A DNA stretch of 64,000 bases from Asterella californica (taxonomy: Eukaryota; Streptophyta; Marchantiopsida; Marchantiales; Aytoniaceae). Of this stretch, positions 1-12,300 are shown in pieces; the first letter of the stretch is position 1; each line of letters opens with the position of its first letter. The stretch lies in assembly GCA_036924285.1 (NCBI GenBank), contig JAYKYS010000001.1, positions 171,501-235,500 of the forward strand, read 5' to 3'. The notes beneath the pieces are model-generated. The model saw only the letters and a program-made list of their open reading frames with translations, ran no database searches and was not told the DNA's origin. The translations under genes and the position numbers were made by a program.

Positions 1-1173
1 CACGACCAAGAACACGGCAAACATCAGCTGAAGAGTTGGTAACAGAGATGCAACTGCGCGAGGAACAAGTGAAGAAAAATCTCGAGAAGGCACAGCAACG
101 TTACACGAAGCAGGTAAACAAGCATCGGCGGCAAGTAAAGTTTCAAGTGGGCGAAGAAGTATGATTAAGTACGAAGTCCTTCTAGAGGGAATATCGGCAT
201 AGTTTTCATCAAAGTTTGTGAGACCTTTTGTCATTGTCAAGAATCCGTACGAAGATGTCTATATGTTAGACCTTCCTCGTGACTGGCAGTTGCATCCGAC
301 TTTCCATGTTTCTTTATTAAAGAAATACTTCAAGGATGATTTGCGACCGGATCGCAAACATGTACTCAGCTCTCAACGTGATGTCGTGCAAGGCGAAGCA
401 AAATACGAGGTAGAGACCATTTTGCGATCACGTCGTAAATCTAACCGGATGGAGTACTTGGTCAAATAGAGTGGATACCATTTGAAGGAAGCAACTTGGG
501 TGCCAGAGGAAGAGCTAACACATTCAAGCAAAGTAGCCTTGTCTTGTATTTGAAAATAAAGATTTTGTTTCTTGAAATTTGTATAAGTGTATTGGTAGTG
601 CATGGCTATGACTAGTTCTGAACAGATGCCTAGGATGTTGTCAGGAGGAGGAACGAAGCACACTCAAAGGAAGCGAACTGGTTTGGATAAGCATCTAAAT
701 CAAGACTAAGTCTTGATGTCAAGACTTAGGTTTGCTGTAGCGTTGGCAAAGCAAGTATGAATTTTCATACTTGTCTTGGGGCTTGGGGTGATCTTGCTTT
801 GCGGTTTTCTAACTGCAAAGTAAACTTTGTCGCGCGTCTAAGTCAAATCAAGTTGCGATCAGAAAGTGAGTTTCGGGGGACCTCGTAAGTAGGTGTGAAT
901 ACTTATAGTTAGCAAGTTAAGTTTTAAGTAGAATGTTTAGAAATTGTCAACTAGTTTTGTTTAGGGTTGGCCAAAAAGGTAAGACTTTTTCCGAGACTAG
1001 TTGGAATTTTCTAAGTGTTCTAGGGACAACTTAAGACTCAAGTCAAGAAGAGAATTGTGGGTTAGCTACCAGAACGTAATTCTGGCGTCAAGGGGTTGGC
1101 TACCCATTTTGAACTTGACGTTAACTTAATGATCATTGTTGATGAGGGCATCAACCTCCAAAGTGGGGGTCAG
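1..1173 (+). mobile_element. Element A: 3' internal end of a Ty3/gypsy chromovirus
   Basis: Enters from the left edge. The first 470 bases match the integrase C-terminal region of element C (21,370-21,830) almost base for base. Residues such as HPTFHVSLLKKYF precede a chromodomain (YEVETILRSRR...), which in this clade helps target integration to heterochromatin. The chromodomain Trp codon after LVK is TAG at about 466-468, so translation stops and the remainder (SGYHLKEATWVPEEEL) is read only past it. An earlier stop lies at about 163-165. From 550 to 1,173 I see no coding sequence. A purine-rich stretch (aaagtgggggtcag) just before 1,174 is a plausible polypurine tract. This is a dead copy. 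Confidence 0.85.
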
Positions 1174-2413
1174 TGTCGCGATCCTCAATCTCAAAGATCG
1201 GACGTAGACTCGAACAACAGAACCCTAGCGGACTTGCGTTAGGTTGTGAACGCTGCGAGTAAGACTTAACGGCTTGGGGGAGAAGTCGAGATCAGATGAA
1301 CCCTAAGTGGTTCTCTGAACCAAGGTTGGAACATTGGGTTAGGATATAAGGGCATATCCCAAGACGATCCAAGACGAACGTTGACTTAAGGAGGCAAGTC
1401 TGAGAACGGACCGAAATATAAGTCTGAGACATGGGTTCGAGACGTGAAACCGAGACCTAAGTCCGAGACGCAGTTCGGATGCTGGTCCGAACCACAGGGT
1501 TCGAGTTTGGGTCTGGACCATAAGTTTCGGGAAAGCACCGAGACCTTTCCAGTGATATGTAGAACTCCTCGAACTGACCTCCGAGTTGAGAATTATGGCC
1601 GAACCAAGATCGGGTTGTGGTATAATTTTCAAAGACCAAAGAGGAGGGCGAGCTGTCGATCCCCAGAAGTATATATGAGAGGGCTCGATGATTGGGTGGA
1701 CCAGGACGAGTCCGTCCGCCGACCTCAGGGTTCGACGAGCAGACTCTGGGGCAATGAGATGATGGCTGGGTCGGTTCCAAAGCACGTTTCGGTCCAAACG
1801 TAGACGTCTAGACTTAAGAACGATGTAAGGACTGGGACAAGACTAGAGAACGAGTCAGTGGGTTAGACCATCATTCGGGAGCCTGGACTCAGACGGACAT
1901 CACGGGGGGTTGGACCGCTAGGTGTGTTGGAGGCACCGTTTGGATCCTAAACTTATGAGAATTTCATCTCAAGTCATCTTATGACTTGTTCATGTTTTGA
2001 TACCGACCTAGAGGGTCTAGATCGGGACCTAGGGAATGCTGAGCTTGATGATTAGAGAGACGGTCCGGCTTCGATCCGGACCAAACAGAGTTAAGGTAAG
2101 TGGTGCATGGACGTTAACTTGTGATGGTGTTTTGCAGGTTAGCGGTGTAAATTTCGTGACATATTGAGTAAGAGCTTCCGTTGACGCAACAAGGCGGTAG
2201 GTGCGCGAAAGCGGATCTAGGTCGGGACTTAAGGAATGTTGAGCTTGATGATTAGAGAGACGGTCTAGCTCCAGTCCCGACCAAACAGAGTTAAAGTAAG
2301 TGGTGCATGGACGCTAACTTGTGATTGTGGTTTGCAGGTTAGGGGTGTAAATTTCATGACCTACTGAGCAAGAGCTTCCGCTGGTGCAACAAGGTGGTAG
2401 GTGCGGAAACAGA
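1174..2413 (+). repeat. LTR of element A, with its 3' end duplicated in tandem
   Basis: Starts TGTCGCGATCC, as does the LTR of element C at 16,106, and D's LTR begins TGTCGTGACTC in reverse at 26,001. It runs through the shared blocks 'gaacaacagaaccctagcgg' and 'ttgatgattagagagacgg' to the end block 'caacaaggcggtaggtgcgcgaaa' near 2,210. The last about 200 bp then repeat: 2,017-2,216 and 2,217-2,413 are imperfect copies starting ctag(a/g)tcggga. The basic LTR is therefore about 1.04 kb. Confidence 0.8.
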
Positions 2414-3565
2414 CATACAAGCACAACGATACTTGTATGTGGAGAGAGATGAGGTTGCAAGACGCATCTCATTGCGTCATGTGACACGTTTAGTGCAGAG
2501 ATATCATGAGTTGTTGTCCATATCAGCCGTTAGAGGATACTAGTAAGCATTAACGTTGGATATTTCGCTGCTGAGGACACAAGATCTTACGTTTGTTGGC
2601 ATCATTCACTTGGTGATAGCCGGGTGGTCATGTCAAGGTGACACGCGTGTTGGGAGAGATCAGGGTTTATATGACTAGCAATCTAGGATGTTTTGAGAGA
2701 TGTTATGATCTGACATCTCTAGATGCATCAGATGGATTATCTAGCGGACATCTTGGAGAACGTTCTTTTATTAGGTGATGCTCGTACACAGATGATGACG
2801 AGTGTGCATTGGTTATGGTCCTGGATTGGACCAGCAGTGCTGTTGGATCTAGTGAGAGTGGGATCTCGTGCACATTGTCCACGATTGTGATGGACGAACT
2901 TGTTACCGAGGGAGGTGCTCAAATGCGCACACGATGAAGTGAGACGACCAACTCATCTCGCAGTTGATGGCATCTTGGCTGCAAGACGTCAATCTCAAGT
3001 AGTGAGAGTCATCAATATGTCACCCATGGCAGTGATGAACTTAGTGAGACGGCTCATGATAACGTTGCTCACGTTGGTGAACTTTCTAGCATCACATGCT
3101 TACAAAGATAGATGACTTGGGCTTGTGTGGAATGCTTAGTTACGATAGTTGGTGAAGTCCAATGCCGATGAGAGAGAGCGAGCGATGTGTTTTGCTACGG
3201 ATACGATGGTGGTAGCTTCGGTGTCGAAGGCTTCACGTAGTCAAGTATTGGATCAAGCAATGGACTTGAATTGCTTGACATGGATTGTTAGCCTTGGATT
3301 GGCTGAGCAGCATCGGATGCGGTTGATGGGTGTTACTGCTCGGACATTTCTGAGCTCTTTGTCTACTAGGTAGGTGGAGCTAAAGGCTAGGGGCGAGGCG
3401 TGTGGAGTTCTTCATCCTTGGACATCATGGGGTGTTGTAGGAGAGAGTGTGGAGCTTGCAGCTAGGACTGTAGAAGATTTTTGCACAATGGCGGTGGAGG
3501 TTGTTGGTGGTGAGCAAAAAGAGAATGCTCTATAGCAGTCAACAACTTCGTCTTCTGCCTCTTGT
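2414..3565 (+). other. Unassigned sequence upstream of element E RT
   Basis: Lies between the LTR of A and the reverse transcriptase of E and is on the E side of the junction. By position it would hold the gag and protease part of E. The only reading frames are short (for example 2,900-3,115 and 3,149-3,373) and I recognise no gag, zinc knuckle or aspartic-protease motif in them. Probably decayed internal retroelement sequence. Confidence 0.35.
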
Positions 3566-4907
3566 GTGATGACAAAAGACATTTGGGAGCCGGAGATTAG
3601 ACCCAAGCTTATAGGAGAGGAGAGACGAATAGTTCAAAGATTCTTGAAGAGCTATCGGAATTGTTTTACCTTCAGTATGAAGGATTTGGGTACCTTGAAA
3701 GGACTTGGTATACAGATCGACTTGGCTAATGACACACCAATCTTTCGACGTCCTTACAAGTACAGTGACATGGAGAGAGCCTTGATCCAGAATATGACTC
3801 AAGATTTGTTGGAGGTTGGGTTGGTGGAGATGTCGCATAGAGAGTATGCATCTATCACAGTTATGCAACAAAGAAAGACATGTATGACAACTACACGGAT
3901 AGACGAATGTGTGGAGACTACAGTCCAATCAATCGATAGACGAAGTCTGATAATACCATGCCAACACCTGAGGAGATCTTTGATGCAGTGGGTCATGTGA
4001 AGGTCTTCAGTACTTTGGATCTTCGAGCAGAGTATCATCAGTTGTCGACGAGAGAAGAAGATTAGTCCAAGACAACGTTCTGGAGGGATTGACTCTCACG
4101 GCAAAGATTGTTTGTATCAGTGGTGGTTCTTATTATTTGAGTTGAAGAACAACCCTTTTGAGTTCCAAAGGGTGATGGACAAGATCCTAGTAGGATTGGA
4201 TTTTGTCAAATGTTATATTGACGACATCTTGGTCTATAGTGCTATAATGGAGGAGCACGAGAGAAACTTACGAGATGTGTTCGAGCGGTTGAGAGCTCAT
4301 GGGTTGAAGTTACACCTTGGGAAGTGTAAGTTCTTCCAGGAATTGGTAGAGTATCTGGACACGTCATTTATCCAAGTGGGTTGGATGTTCAACAGACGAA
4401 GGTTGAGACTATTGCACGTATCTCACGCCCCACATATGTGAGTCGAGTTCGGACATTTGTTGATTTGGTGAACTTCTATCGTCGACAGGTAAAGAGTTTA
4501 GTGCAATTGTGAAGCCAATGAAGCCATTGACCAAGCTGATGAAGGTGGACCAAGAGTGACAGTGGAGAGATGAGCAAGAGCGAGCATTTGTAGAGCTTAA
4601 GGATAAGTTGACATCTGCTCTCATCTTGAGGAGACTCGTTAAGGAACGTCCCTTCCAACTACACACTGATTGGAGTATGTTGGAACATGGAGCAATGCTG
4701 ACTCAGCACGATGATGAGAAAAGGAGTTCGTGGTGACGTATGCTAGTCGCTCCAACATTTCAGCGGAGGTGAGGTATAGTTCATATGAGAGAGAGTGTTT
4801 GATGGCAATGTGGGCTGTTATCTTTTTGTGAACTCTTTTACTCCCATCATTGATCACTAGCCGCTCAAGTGGTTGATGGAGTCCGACAAGCTTACATGGA
4901 AGCTTGC
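3566..4907 (+). mobile_element. Element E: Ty3/gypsy RT and RNase H remnant
   Basis: Broken frames read as gypsy polymerase. RT entry is at 3,566-4,000 (RPYKYSDMERAL, DLLEVGLVEMS). Next comes a segment with 'STLDLRAEYHQL' at about 4,010-4,040. The catalytic block FVKCYIDDILVYS (intact YIDD) is at about 4,202-4,240. RNase H begins around 4,560-4,720 (FQLHTDWSML). The tail 'LKWLMESDKLT' reaches about 4,907, where the sequence switches abruptly to element B on the other strand. There are several frameshifts and stops. It is a different family from A-D but the same family as 63,341-64,000. Confidence 0.85.
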
Positions 4908-5660
4908 ATGACCTAAGTTTTCCTTGTCCCACATAAACCCGACTTTGTTTGAACATGAGTAAGCCATGTCTCGGCTTCATGTTCTGCAACTTCACTCCTC
5001 GCTTGAGCTGTTCCAAGTACCCTTTCACTTGGTCGTCGTCCACGTAACCTTCACGTATTCGCCTCTCCAAGTCTAACTCCTTAGGATACATAGCTCGCAA
5101 AATATGTATGAACGATGGAAGATATTCTTCCTCGCGACTCAAGGCGTCAAGAACTAAATTGTCCTTTCCCGCTTTGTGGATTAATTCCACATTCATGAGC
5201 GCCAAGGTATCATGGCATCATAGTTGCTTTGGCGTCACCCGATCTTGTGTCTCGAAGTACTTGAGCGAAATATTATCAGTATACACTTGGGTTTTGTGAA
5301 GTCCCAAGTAATGCCGTCATTTCCTCAAGCAATGAACCACCGCAAACAGTTCCTTCTCGTGAGTCGGTCATCGACTCTCCATCCCAGATAACTTCTTGCT
5401 TTCGTGCGCTACAAGTTTTCCATCCTGTACTAGCACTCCGCCAATCACATAGTCGCTCACGTCTGTGTGCACCTTGAATGGTTTGTCGAACTCCGGCAGC
5501 TTCAAAACTGACACCTTTGACAAAATAGATTTCATCGTCTGAAACGCATCATCCACCTCCTTGGTCCAACTTACCTGTGCCTCTTTGCTCGTCCAGTCCG
5601 TCAGCGGCTTTGTGATCTTTGAAAACCCCTTCACATACTTGCGATAGAACTGCGTCAATC
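4908..5660 (-). pseudogene. Element B RNase H and start of integrase
   Basis: Minus-strand frames 5,368-5,658 and 4,908-5,205 carry the gypsy RNase H core (FKVHTDVSDYVIGGVLVQDG; ESKKLSGMESR). They continue to NVELIHKAGKDN...DALSR, the usual RNase H end, and the start of the integrase linker (LMFKQSRVYVGQGKLR). The equivalent of element C 20,380-20,650 ends here: homology stops at GKLR, where element E begins on the other strand. The frame is broken near 5,210-5,365. Confidence 0.8.
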
Positions 5661-6367
5661 TTAAGAATCACCGCATCCTTTTCACTGTAGTCGGAGACTC
5701 CCAAGTCACAATCGCGTCCACTTTCTGCATATCCGGGCCGACTCCTTCTGCACTAATGACATGTCTCAAGAAGTTAATGCGTTCCAAACAAAACTCACTC
5801 TTGTCAACGTTGCAAATAGCTTATGCTTTCGCAGCTTCGTCAACACCACCCTTAGCTGCTCCGCGTGCGACTCCAAGGTTTTGGAGTAGATCAAGATGTT
5901 ATCGATGTAAACGATGACAAACTCATCCATCTCCTCATGAAAAATTGTATTCGTCAATGTGGTGAACGTCGAAAGGGGGTTGCAGAGTCCAAATGACATC
6001 ATCAAGAATTCAAACGATCTGTATCTAGTTCGACAAGCAGTCTTCTCAACATCTGGATCAGCTATCCTGATCTGGTAATATCCTAACTTCAAGTCGATCC
6101 TGCTGAAGTACTTTGCGCTCGCTAACCTATCAAAGAGGTCGTCTATCCTTGACAGGATAATTATTCTTCACCGTCACTCTATTGAGTGTACGATAATCTA
6201 CGCAGAGTCGTAACTTCCCATCCTTCTTCTTTGCAAAAAGAACTGGGGCTCCATAAGATGACTTACTGGTCCGAATATATCCCCGCGCTAATAGCTCACC
6301 GAGTTACCTTTTCAACTCAAGGAGTTCCACCTTATTGAATCGATAAGGGGCTTTGGAAGGTGATTCT
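5661..6367 (-). pseudogene. Element B reverse transcriptase, 3' part
   Basis: The frame 5,766-6,092 reads [18 protein letters not shown], then MSFGLCNPLSTF, then FVIVYIDNILIYSK. The second catalytic Asp of the YxDD box is Asn, so this RT could not work. Upstream (to 6,367) lie the SPYGAPV and RLCVDYR type segments of the fingers domain, with frameshifts. The rest of RT and the linker continue at 12,346 on the far side of element H. Confidence 0.85.
6363..6367. repeat. Left target-site duplication of element H (ATTCT)
   Basis: The same five bases occur at 12,346-12,350. Removing H and one copy restores an alignment without gaps to the homologous stretch of element D around 22,930-22,960. Confidence 0.85.
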
Positions 6368-9300
6368 TGTAGTGACGTAGGATTTCTCCTTTTGCCCATT
6401 TAGTATACAAGATATCGTTCCCACAGAGGATTTGCACAAGTAACGCTGCTCTAAGTTCTAAGATCTGTTCAAACACACAAACACGCGGGTTTTGCTTAGA
6501 AATCCCGTCTTCTCACAAAACCACACAAAACAACACGTCTTCCAGATACGCCAAATGGTGCTCTGGACCCAAACAAACAACTACCAATTACAATATCATA
6601 CAACTATTCACAAAGAAGCTCGGGAAGACGATCTTCCTGCTTCCAGGTTGCTTCTTCTAGTCTTCTCGATACCGTCTTCTCGAAACGATTCTCGTCTTCT
6701 GGGGGATTAGCTCGTCTTCTCACACCTCCAGAAAGCTGTCCGGCTTCGCAGAAGTCGACTAGTAACAGTCGTTACACCTTATTCTCACACTCACATTCCA
6801 ATGGGTTGGATCAATCACAGCGTGTATGCCCCCTGTAGCCTTCCCAGGCTTCTGCCTACGGAAGTTGTCTTCCTGCAGCGCTACAACGACATTCACCTTC
6901 ACGGAAGCTCAATAGAAGTATCGGAAGCTCACTAGAAGAAGATAAGAAGATGGGGAAGATGAGGGAAGATGGGAAGAAGAAGAAATCCAAACAAGAGAAA
7001 ACAGGATGAAAAAGGGCAATTAAGATTCCGACAGGCTTCTAGTCCGGATCCTGACTAACAAGCCATCCCTGCTTGTAATAGTTTGGGGAGGAAGACAACA
7101 AACGTGAGTACTGTAGCACCGTCTTCTACTCGAGGATGTCGTCTTCTGTTGCGGGAAGAAGTCTTCTTTCTTCTTCACTTCGCTGCTCTGACTGCTCTGT
7201 CTTCTGTGATCACTTACCCAGAAGACCGTTCGTACGTAGATCCCAAGTGCTCTACTGAACGAGTCAAGCTACACTCCACAACTGTTTACATTCACCGCCA
7301 CTCAAGAAGAACACTTCCCATGCACAATTGGGAGCGAATTCAATACATTCCACCACCCAGAAGACATGAGTGAAGCTGTTGCACTCAAATCCACAATCTA
7401 TTCCCCGAGAAGAAGTCACAATGGCATTGGGAAGCTCACTCCCGCTACTTCCTACGTCTACTCCTCGACACACCAGCCCAGCCAACAGGACTGCACGAGG
7501 ATGCCGTTCCCTGTTCCTGGACTGTCCACTACCTCTATCTACATCTTCGAACCACTGCTGGTGCGAGTATGCAGACCCCTCCTGTATATTCCAAGACTAT
7601 TCGTATGTTTCCAACAACGGGTGTAGCGCGCTAAGACTGTCTCTGCTCTAATGTGTCTCGCCTGCCTGTCTATAGAATCGGTGTGTATGTTCAGTTACTG
7701 CCGAATTCTACAGAACTGGCAGAGCTCTCAGAGAGCTTTTCTCCTACCATGCTATCCTACTTAACCATCTGCCTTGAGAGTCAGGGGAGGCGACCACCAG
7801 GGAGAGAGAGAGAGGTGCTGACAAGAGGTTGTCACCTCACATGCATGCGGTCCCTCTTCCCAATTAGCCCTCCAATGTGTTACTCCTACGCTACCTATGC
7901 TGCCACATGGGGTCCTAACTATTTTTACATGGAAAACTGCCACCCTTAAGATAGCATGTCTGATCCTACTAAATCTGGAAGTGTCGATTGAGTTTGCTAA
8001 CTACTCTGATTGCTCGGTAGCAATCTCTACATGATCTACTCCTACCGAAGCTACTACCTCGACTTCTGATGGGCTAGGAAGCCTTGCACTTACCTCGGGT
8101 ACCACTGAGGTAGCTTCCCTCTCCTCGCTCTTCGCTGGCCCTGCTATTTCTGCGGCTGCGTCTTCCTCGGCTTCGACTTCGGAAGACGGAATGGTCTTCT
8201 GGGAAGACGAGTCGAATGGTGCGTCTTCGGTCTTCTGAGGCACAGATGCAGTACTAGGGACCATGGCGATCTCATAGGGGTCCGGGGAAGTCGCTTCCTC
8301 CACGCGGAATACCTGGGAAGACGGCTCGTCTTCCTGTCTTCCGGGGCGTCTTCGAGTCTTCTCGTCTTCCAACGCTGTCACCACCAAGTGTACAGCGAGA
8401 TCGAACTCCTCCTTCTCCATTCCGGATCCAGTCGAGGGTGTTGGAGCTTGGGAAGATACGGTTGTAGGTGCCGGAAGTGAGGGAAGACCATAAAGTGTCT
8501 TCACTCCTTCTATCTGTCGATCCAGGTACCTGAACATGCTATCTCTGCATTCCACCAACCTCGTCTTGGACTCGCTGTCCCATTCCCTAACTAAGGTAAG
8601 TAACTTCTTACCCGCGGTGAAGTTGAACTTCTTCCGAAGCGCTTCTACCGACTGAGCTAGCATCTTCTGCGCACGAGCCTCCGCTGCTTCCCTCTGCGTC
8701 TTCTCTGTTGCAGCTCGCGCTTCTGCGGCTTCTCGCTGCATCTTCCAAGTGGTCTGCTCTTCTGCGAGGGCAGTGATCTTCTCCCGTACCCGGAGAACTT
8801 CCTGATCACGCTGCTGTACTCGCGTCTGCAACTCCTGGTTGCTCTTCCGAAGTTGCATCGACTCCTTGACAGAAGCGGCTGCTTCCGCCTTGTTGCAAGG
8901 CGGCTCCTGGCTGCAACTCCTGGCTGCAAGCTTCTCCGTAGTGCGGAGACTAGCTTCCAAAGACTCCGTCTTCTACTGGCTGTCTTCTTGTCGCAGCAAG
9001 GTGCGCAAGCCGAATCCAAGCTGTAAGGGCTTCTCTTGTGCCCTCGCTCTCCTTTCCAACAACTCCATAGCGGGTTGGATCTCCTTCTGGAAGTAGGCAC
9101 TGAACTCCTCCAGTCGTCTTCCTGCAGAAGACAAGTTCATCCCCACCACTCGCTCGATGGTGTCGACTTCGTCTTCCAGAGGCAAGGGAGCCTCTTCCAC
9201 CACTACGGCCTTCATCTTCTGCGCACGAGAAGAAGCTACTCTTCTCATCTTCCGGGGTGGAAGACTCCTCGTGGCAGGACCGACTCTCCTCTTTGCGCTT

Positions 9301-12300
9301 CCTCGCATCGCAGTAGGAGTGCCCATCCATCCTTCGTCTTCTGGAGTCTTCGGAAGACTCCCAGGTGTTACAGAAGCTGTCTTCTGCTCCGATCGGGTAC
9401 TCAACAAGTCTTCCTCCGAGTCCGACTCCGATCTTGAATGGATGAGGGAGATGGGTGTCCTCGCTACACTTCTGTGACCCATCTTCCTCACTGGCGTGGC
9501 GTCTTCCGACCCACTAGACTCGTCTTCCCTCACCAGAAGCGTCTTCTGGTGAGAGCCGGGTCTCAGCTGTGGCATCAGAGTGAGAGGGGGCGTTGCTGCT
9601 GCCTCTCGGTCATCGTCTTCCGAGGTCTCCTCCTTCACCTCCTGTCGCTCCGTTGGTCCATACACTGCCAGCTGATCTTCCCTAAGATCCCCCATGGCTA
9701 CATACAAGTAGCAGAAGAAGGGCGTCAGATGTCCTCCCGCCGGGGTACCCAAGTATGCTAGCTCCGTCTGTACATAGTTGTGGATGTACGCGCCCCAGTA
9801 GATTGGCACTCTGTCATCCCACACTGATTCCAGGAACTCCACGTCCTGATCTCCTAAGTACCTCGTCTTCTGCGCTTTTCCCTTGGGGAAAAGATGCAGA
9901 AACAACTTCGCCAGAAGTCGCTTCTTCGGCTCCCGGTAAGACTCTATCTTCCAACCGTTCCTCCCCTGCCTGTCTTCCACGAAAAGGCAGGTGGTACTCC
10001 CAGGCACATGCCATGAACTCACAATGTTAGGCAAGATCTTCTTCTCGTACCAATATCCTCGGTTCTCGGTCTCAGGCCTGTGAAACGCCTTACGCCACCA
10101 GTCTTCTGTCCAGGAAGATGGTCTTCCCCGAGCAACTCTTGCCTTTGCAGGTACACGGTTACGCGGTGGTAACGCGGCCCATACCTCCTCCAGAAGTCCT
10201 TGATCTGCGAGGTTCCAATCCCACAGGAAGAAGTCGAGACCCAACTCCTTGAGGAAAGGAGTGGCCTCGGCCAATTCTATCGCTGGTAACACCAAGCCTC
10301 GCGGATGCATCGACATACCTGGAAGATCTGCTGCACTAAACCACAAGCACCTACTATGAGCTGAAGGCTCAGTTCTTCCCGAGTGCCCACAGTCTAGCTT
10401 CCACTCTCAGAAGACGAAACTAGTCTTCCAGAAGACAGCTACTCCGTCTTCCGGGATTCTAACAGTGCTTCCTAAATAGCTCTAGTCTTCCGAGCTATAT
10501 CTAAACAATCCTATCTAAGCAAGGCCTCGCATGGATTACCAAGAAGACAACCCACCTTGCATTACATCCTACTTCCTATCAGAAGATACAAGATATGCGA
10601 GAAGTAGAGTATGAGAAAGGTTTAGAAGATGGTTGCGGGCTCCTGCGGTGACAGTGGCATCTGGGAAGACACTTGGGACAGCTTCCGATTCAATGTCGTT
10701 CTCGGAAGACCTCCCGAAGTCAGACTTCCCTTCACTGGTCTCACCTGTCTTCTTCTTCCTACGCGCAATCTATCCTCACAACAGACTCAAGACATGTGCA
10801 CTCTGTTCTTCTGACTTCTCACCTCTCATACGCACTCAGAAGAAGTTTGCTGCATGATGAGAAGACATGACCCTCGACCATTCTCTCCGGATTCTGCCAG
10901 CAATACTTCTCACAACTCTCTTCTAAGTTCGGGAAGAAGAAGGAACGGCTGCTATGGGTCGGACAGAAGAGACCCGAAATGGACCCTCACGTCTTCTCGC
11001 TCATTTTGCCAGCCTTTCAGTCTTCTAGTCTCTCTAGGAAGATGTGGAGTTGAGAAGCTTGGAAGATCGGGAGGCACAGGCCTAGTTCCCGAGTTCCAAC
11101 TTCTCGAAATAACACAACAACTCACCACACCACTCAGGCTTCGTACCAAGTCTCTCTAAACACAAAAGCAAAGCAAATCCACTCTTGATACGAATTGTGC
11201 TCAGTCGACTTCCGAAGACAGTCTTCCGAAGATGTCTTCCAAAGACAATCAAGTTCAAGAAGCGTCTTTCGAAGATGTTCCCATCTTCCGAATCGTCTTC
11301 TATTCCAAGTTTCAGGGGTAGAGAGGTAGTAGGGTAGAGAAATTGATAGTTGGGTTCGCCAATTTGAAGACTAGGGGTAGGGAAGCTCGAATTGAGCTCG
11401 GGAAGAAGCAAGGAGATATCTTGACAGAAATTGGGCAGCGCTTCCGCGCCCAATGTCTCAATAGGAAAGATGGGGGGTGGGGTAATCGATCAGGCTGCCT
11501 GCACACAATCAAGGAAGCGCGGGGAGTACCAGACAATGACGAGAAGAAGTGGGAAGGGGAAAGAACAGGGGAAAGAACCTCCACAGTCTTCTTCGGCTCC
11601 CGAATTGCCTTCGACCTCCGCGCGCTTCTGGCTCTTGTACTAGCTTCCAATGCGACTCCTCTCGAATGCGCCTGCTGTCAATTTCGGTCCACACCTCGAT
11701 TCTACTTTCGCTTCTACTCGCCACTCTCCACTGTCAACTTCTCGGAAGCTCCACAGAAATGCCTTCGCTCTCTCTGCTGTTTGTGCTCCCGCAATCCGAT
11801 TTCACCCTTCGCCTAGCTGCCAACGTACTCTCTACTACCTCGATGTCTTACTCGATTCCTCTCTCAATGCTAGCTCGAAGTTCACTCTCTCAATCGATCT
11901 TCTTCAGGTGCACTGTGTTGCGGGAAGTTGGAAGGTGGCTAATGTGCTTCCTCACGCATCTTCCCCGCAGATTAGGGGTTCTCGTCCTTGGTGTCTTCCT
12001 GACCTACCTACCTATTCTGTGCGCTCCAGTAGGTACACCTACTGTCTTACCCGAAAACTCGTGGTTGATCCTTCGCGGTCGTTGTCTTCTGGAAGATAGG
12101 TGTCTTCCGCCGTCTTCCCATCTTCTGCCGTCTTCTCATCTTCTAAAGACGCAACTGAGAAGACGATCTTCCGAAGACGGTCGTCTTCTGAAGAAGTCAA
12201 CTTCTTATTACAAACAGCTCTTAAGATCATCTTCCTACTAAGGAAGCCGTAATCTTAAGTAACAACGCTTCTTCAGTTATACAAACAAGTCATTATCCTT

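Noticed and set aside
1339..1803. ORFs of 107-152 codons inside the LTR of element A
   Set aside because: Lie wholly in LTR sequence. The corresponding stretches in the LTRs of B, C and D do not keep these frames open.
8657..9761. Several ORFs on both strands overlapping the long frame of element H
   Set aside because: They share bases with the long minus-strand frame and are kept open by the GAAGAC/GTCTTC composition. No motif or start supports them.
11549..12241. 230-codon plus-strand frame at the right side of element H
   Set aside because: Ser/Leu/Arg-rich composition follows from the gtcttc-type base bias. No recognisable domain, and overlapping frames on both strands are equally open.
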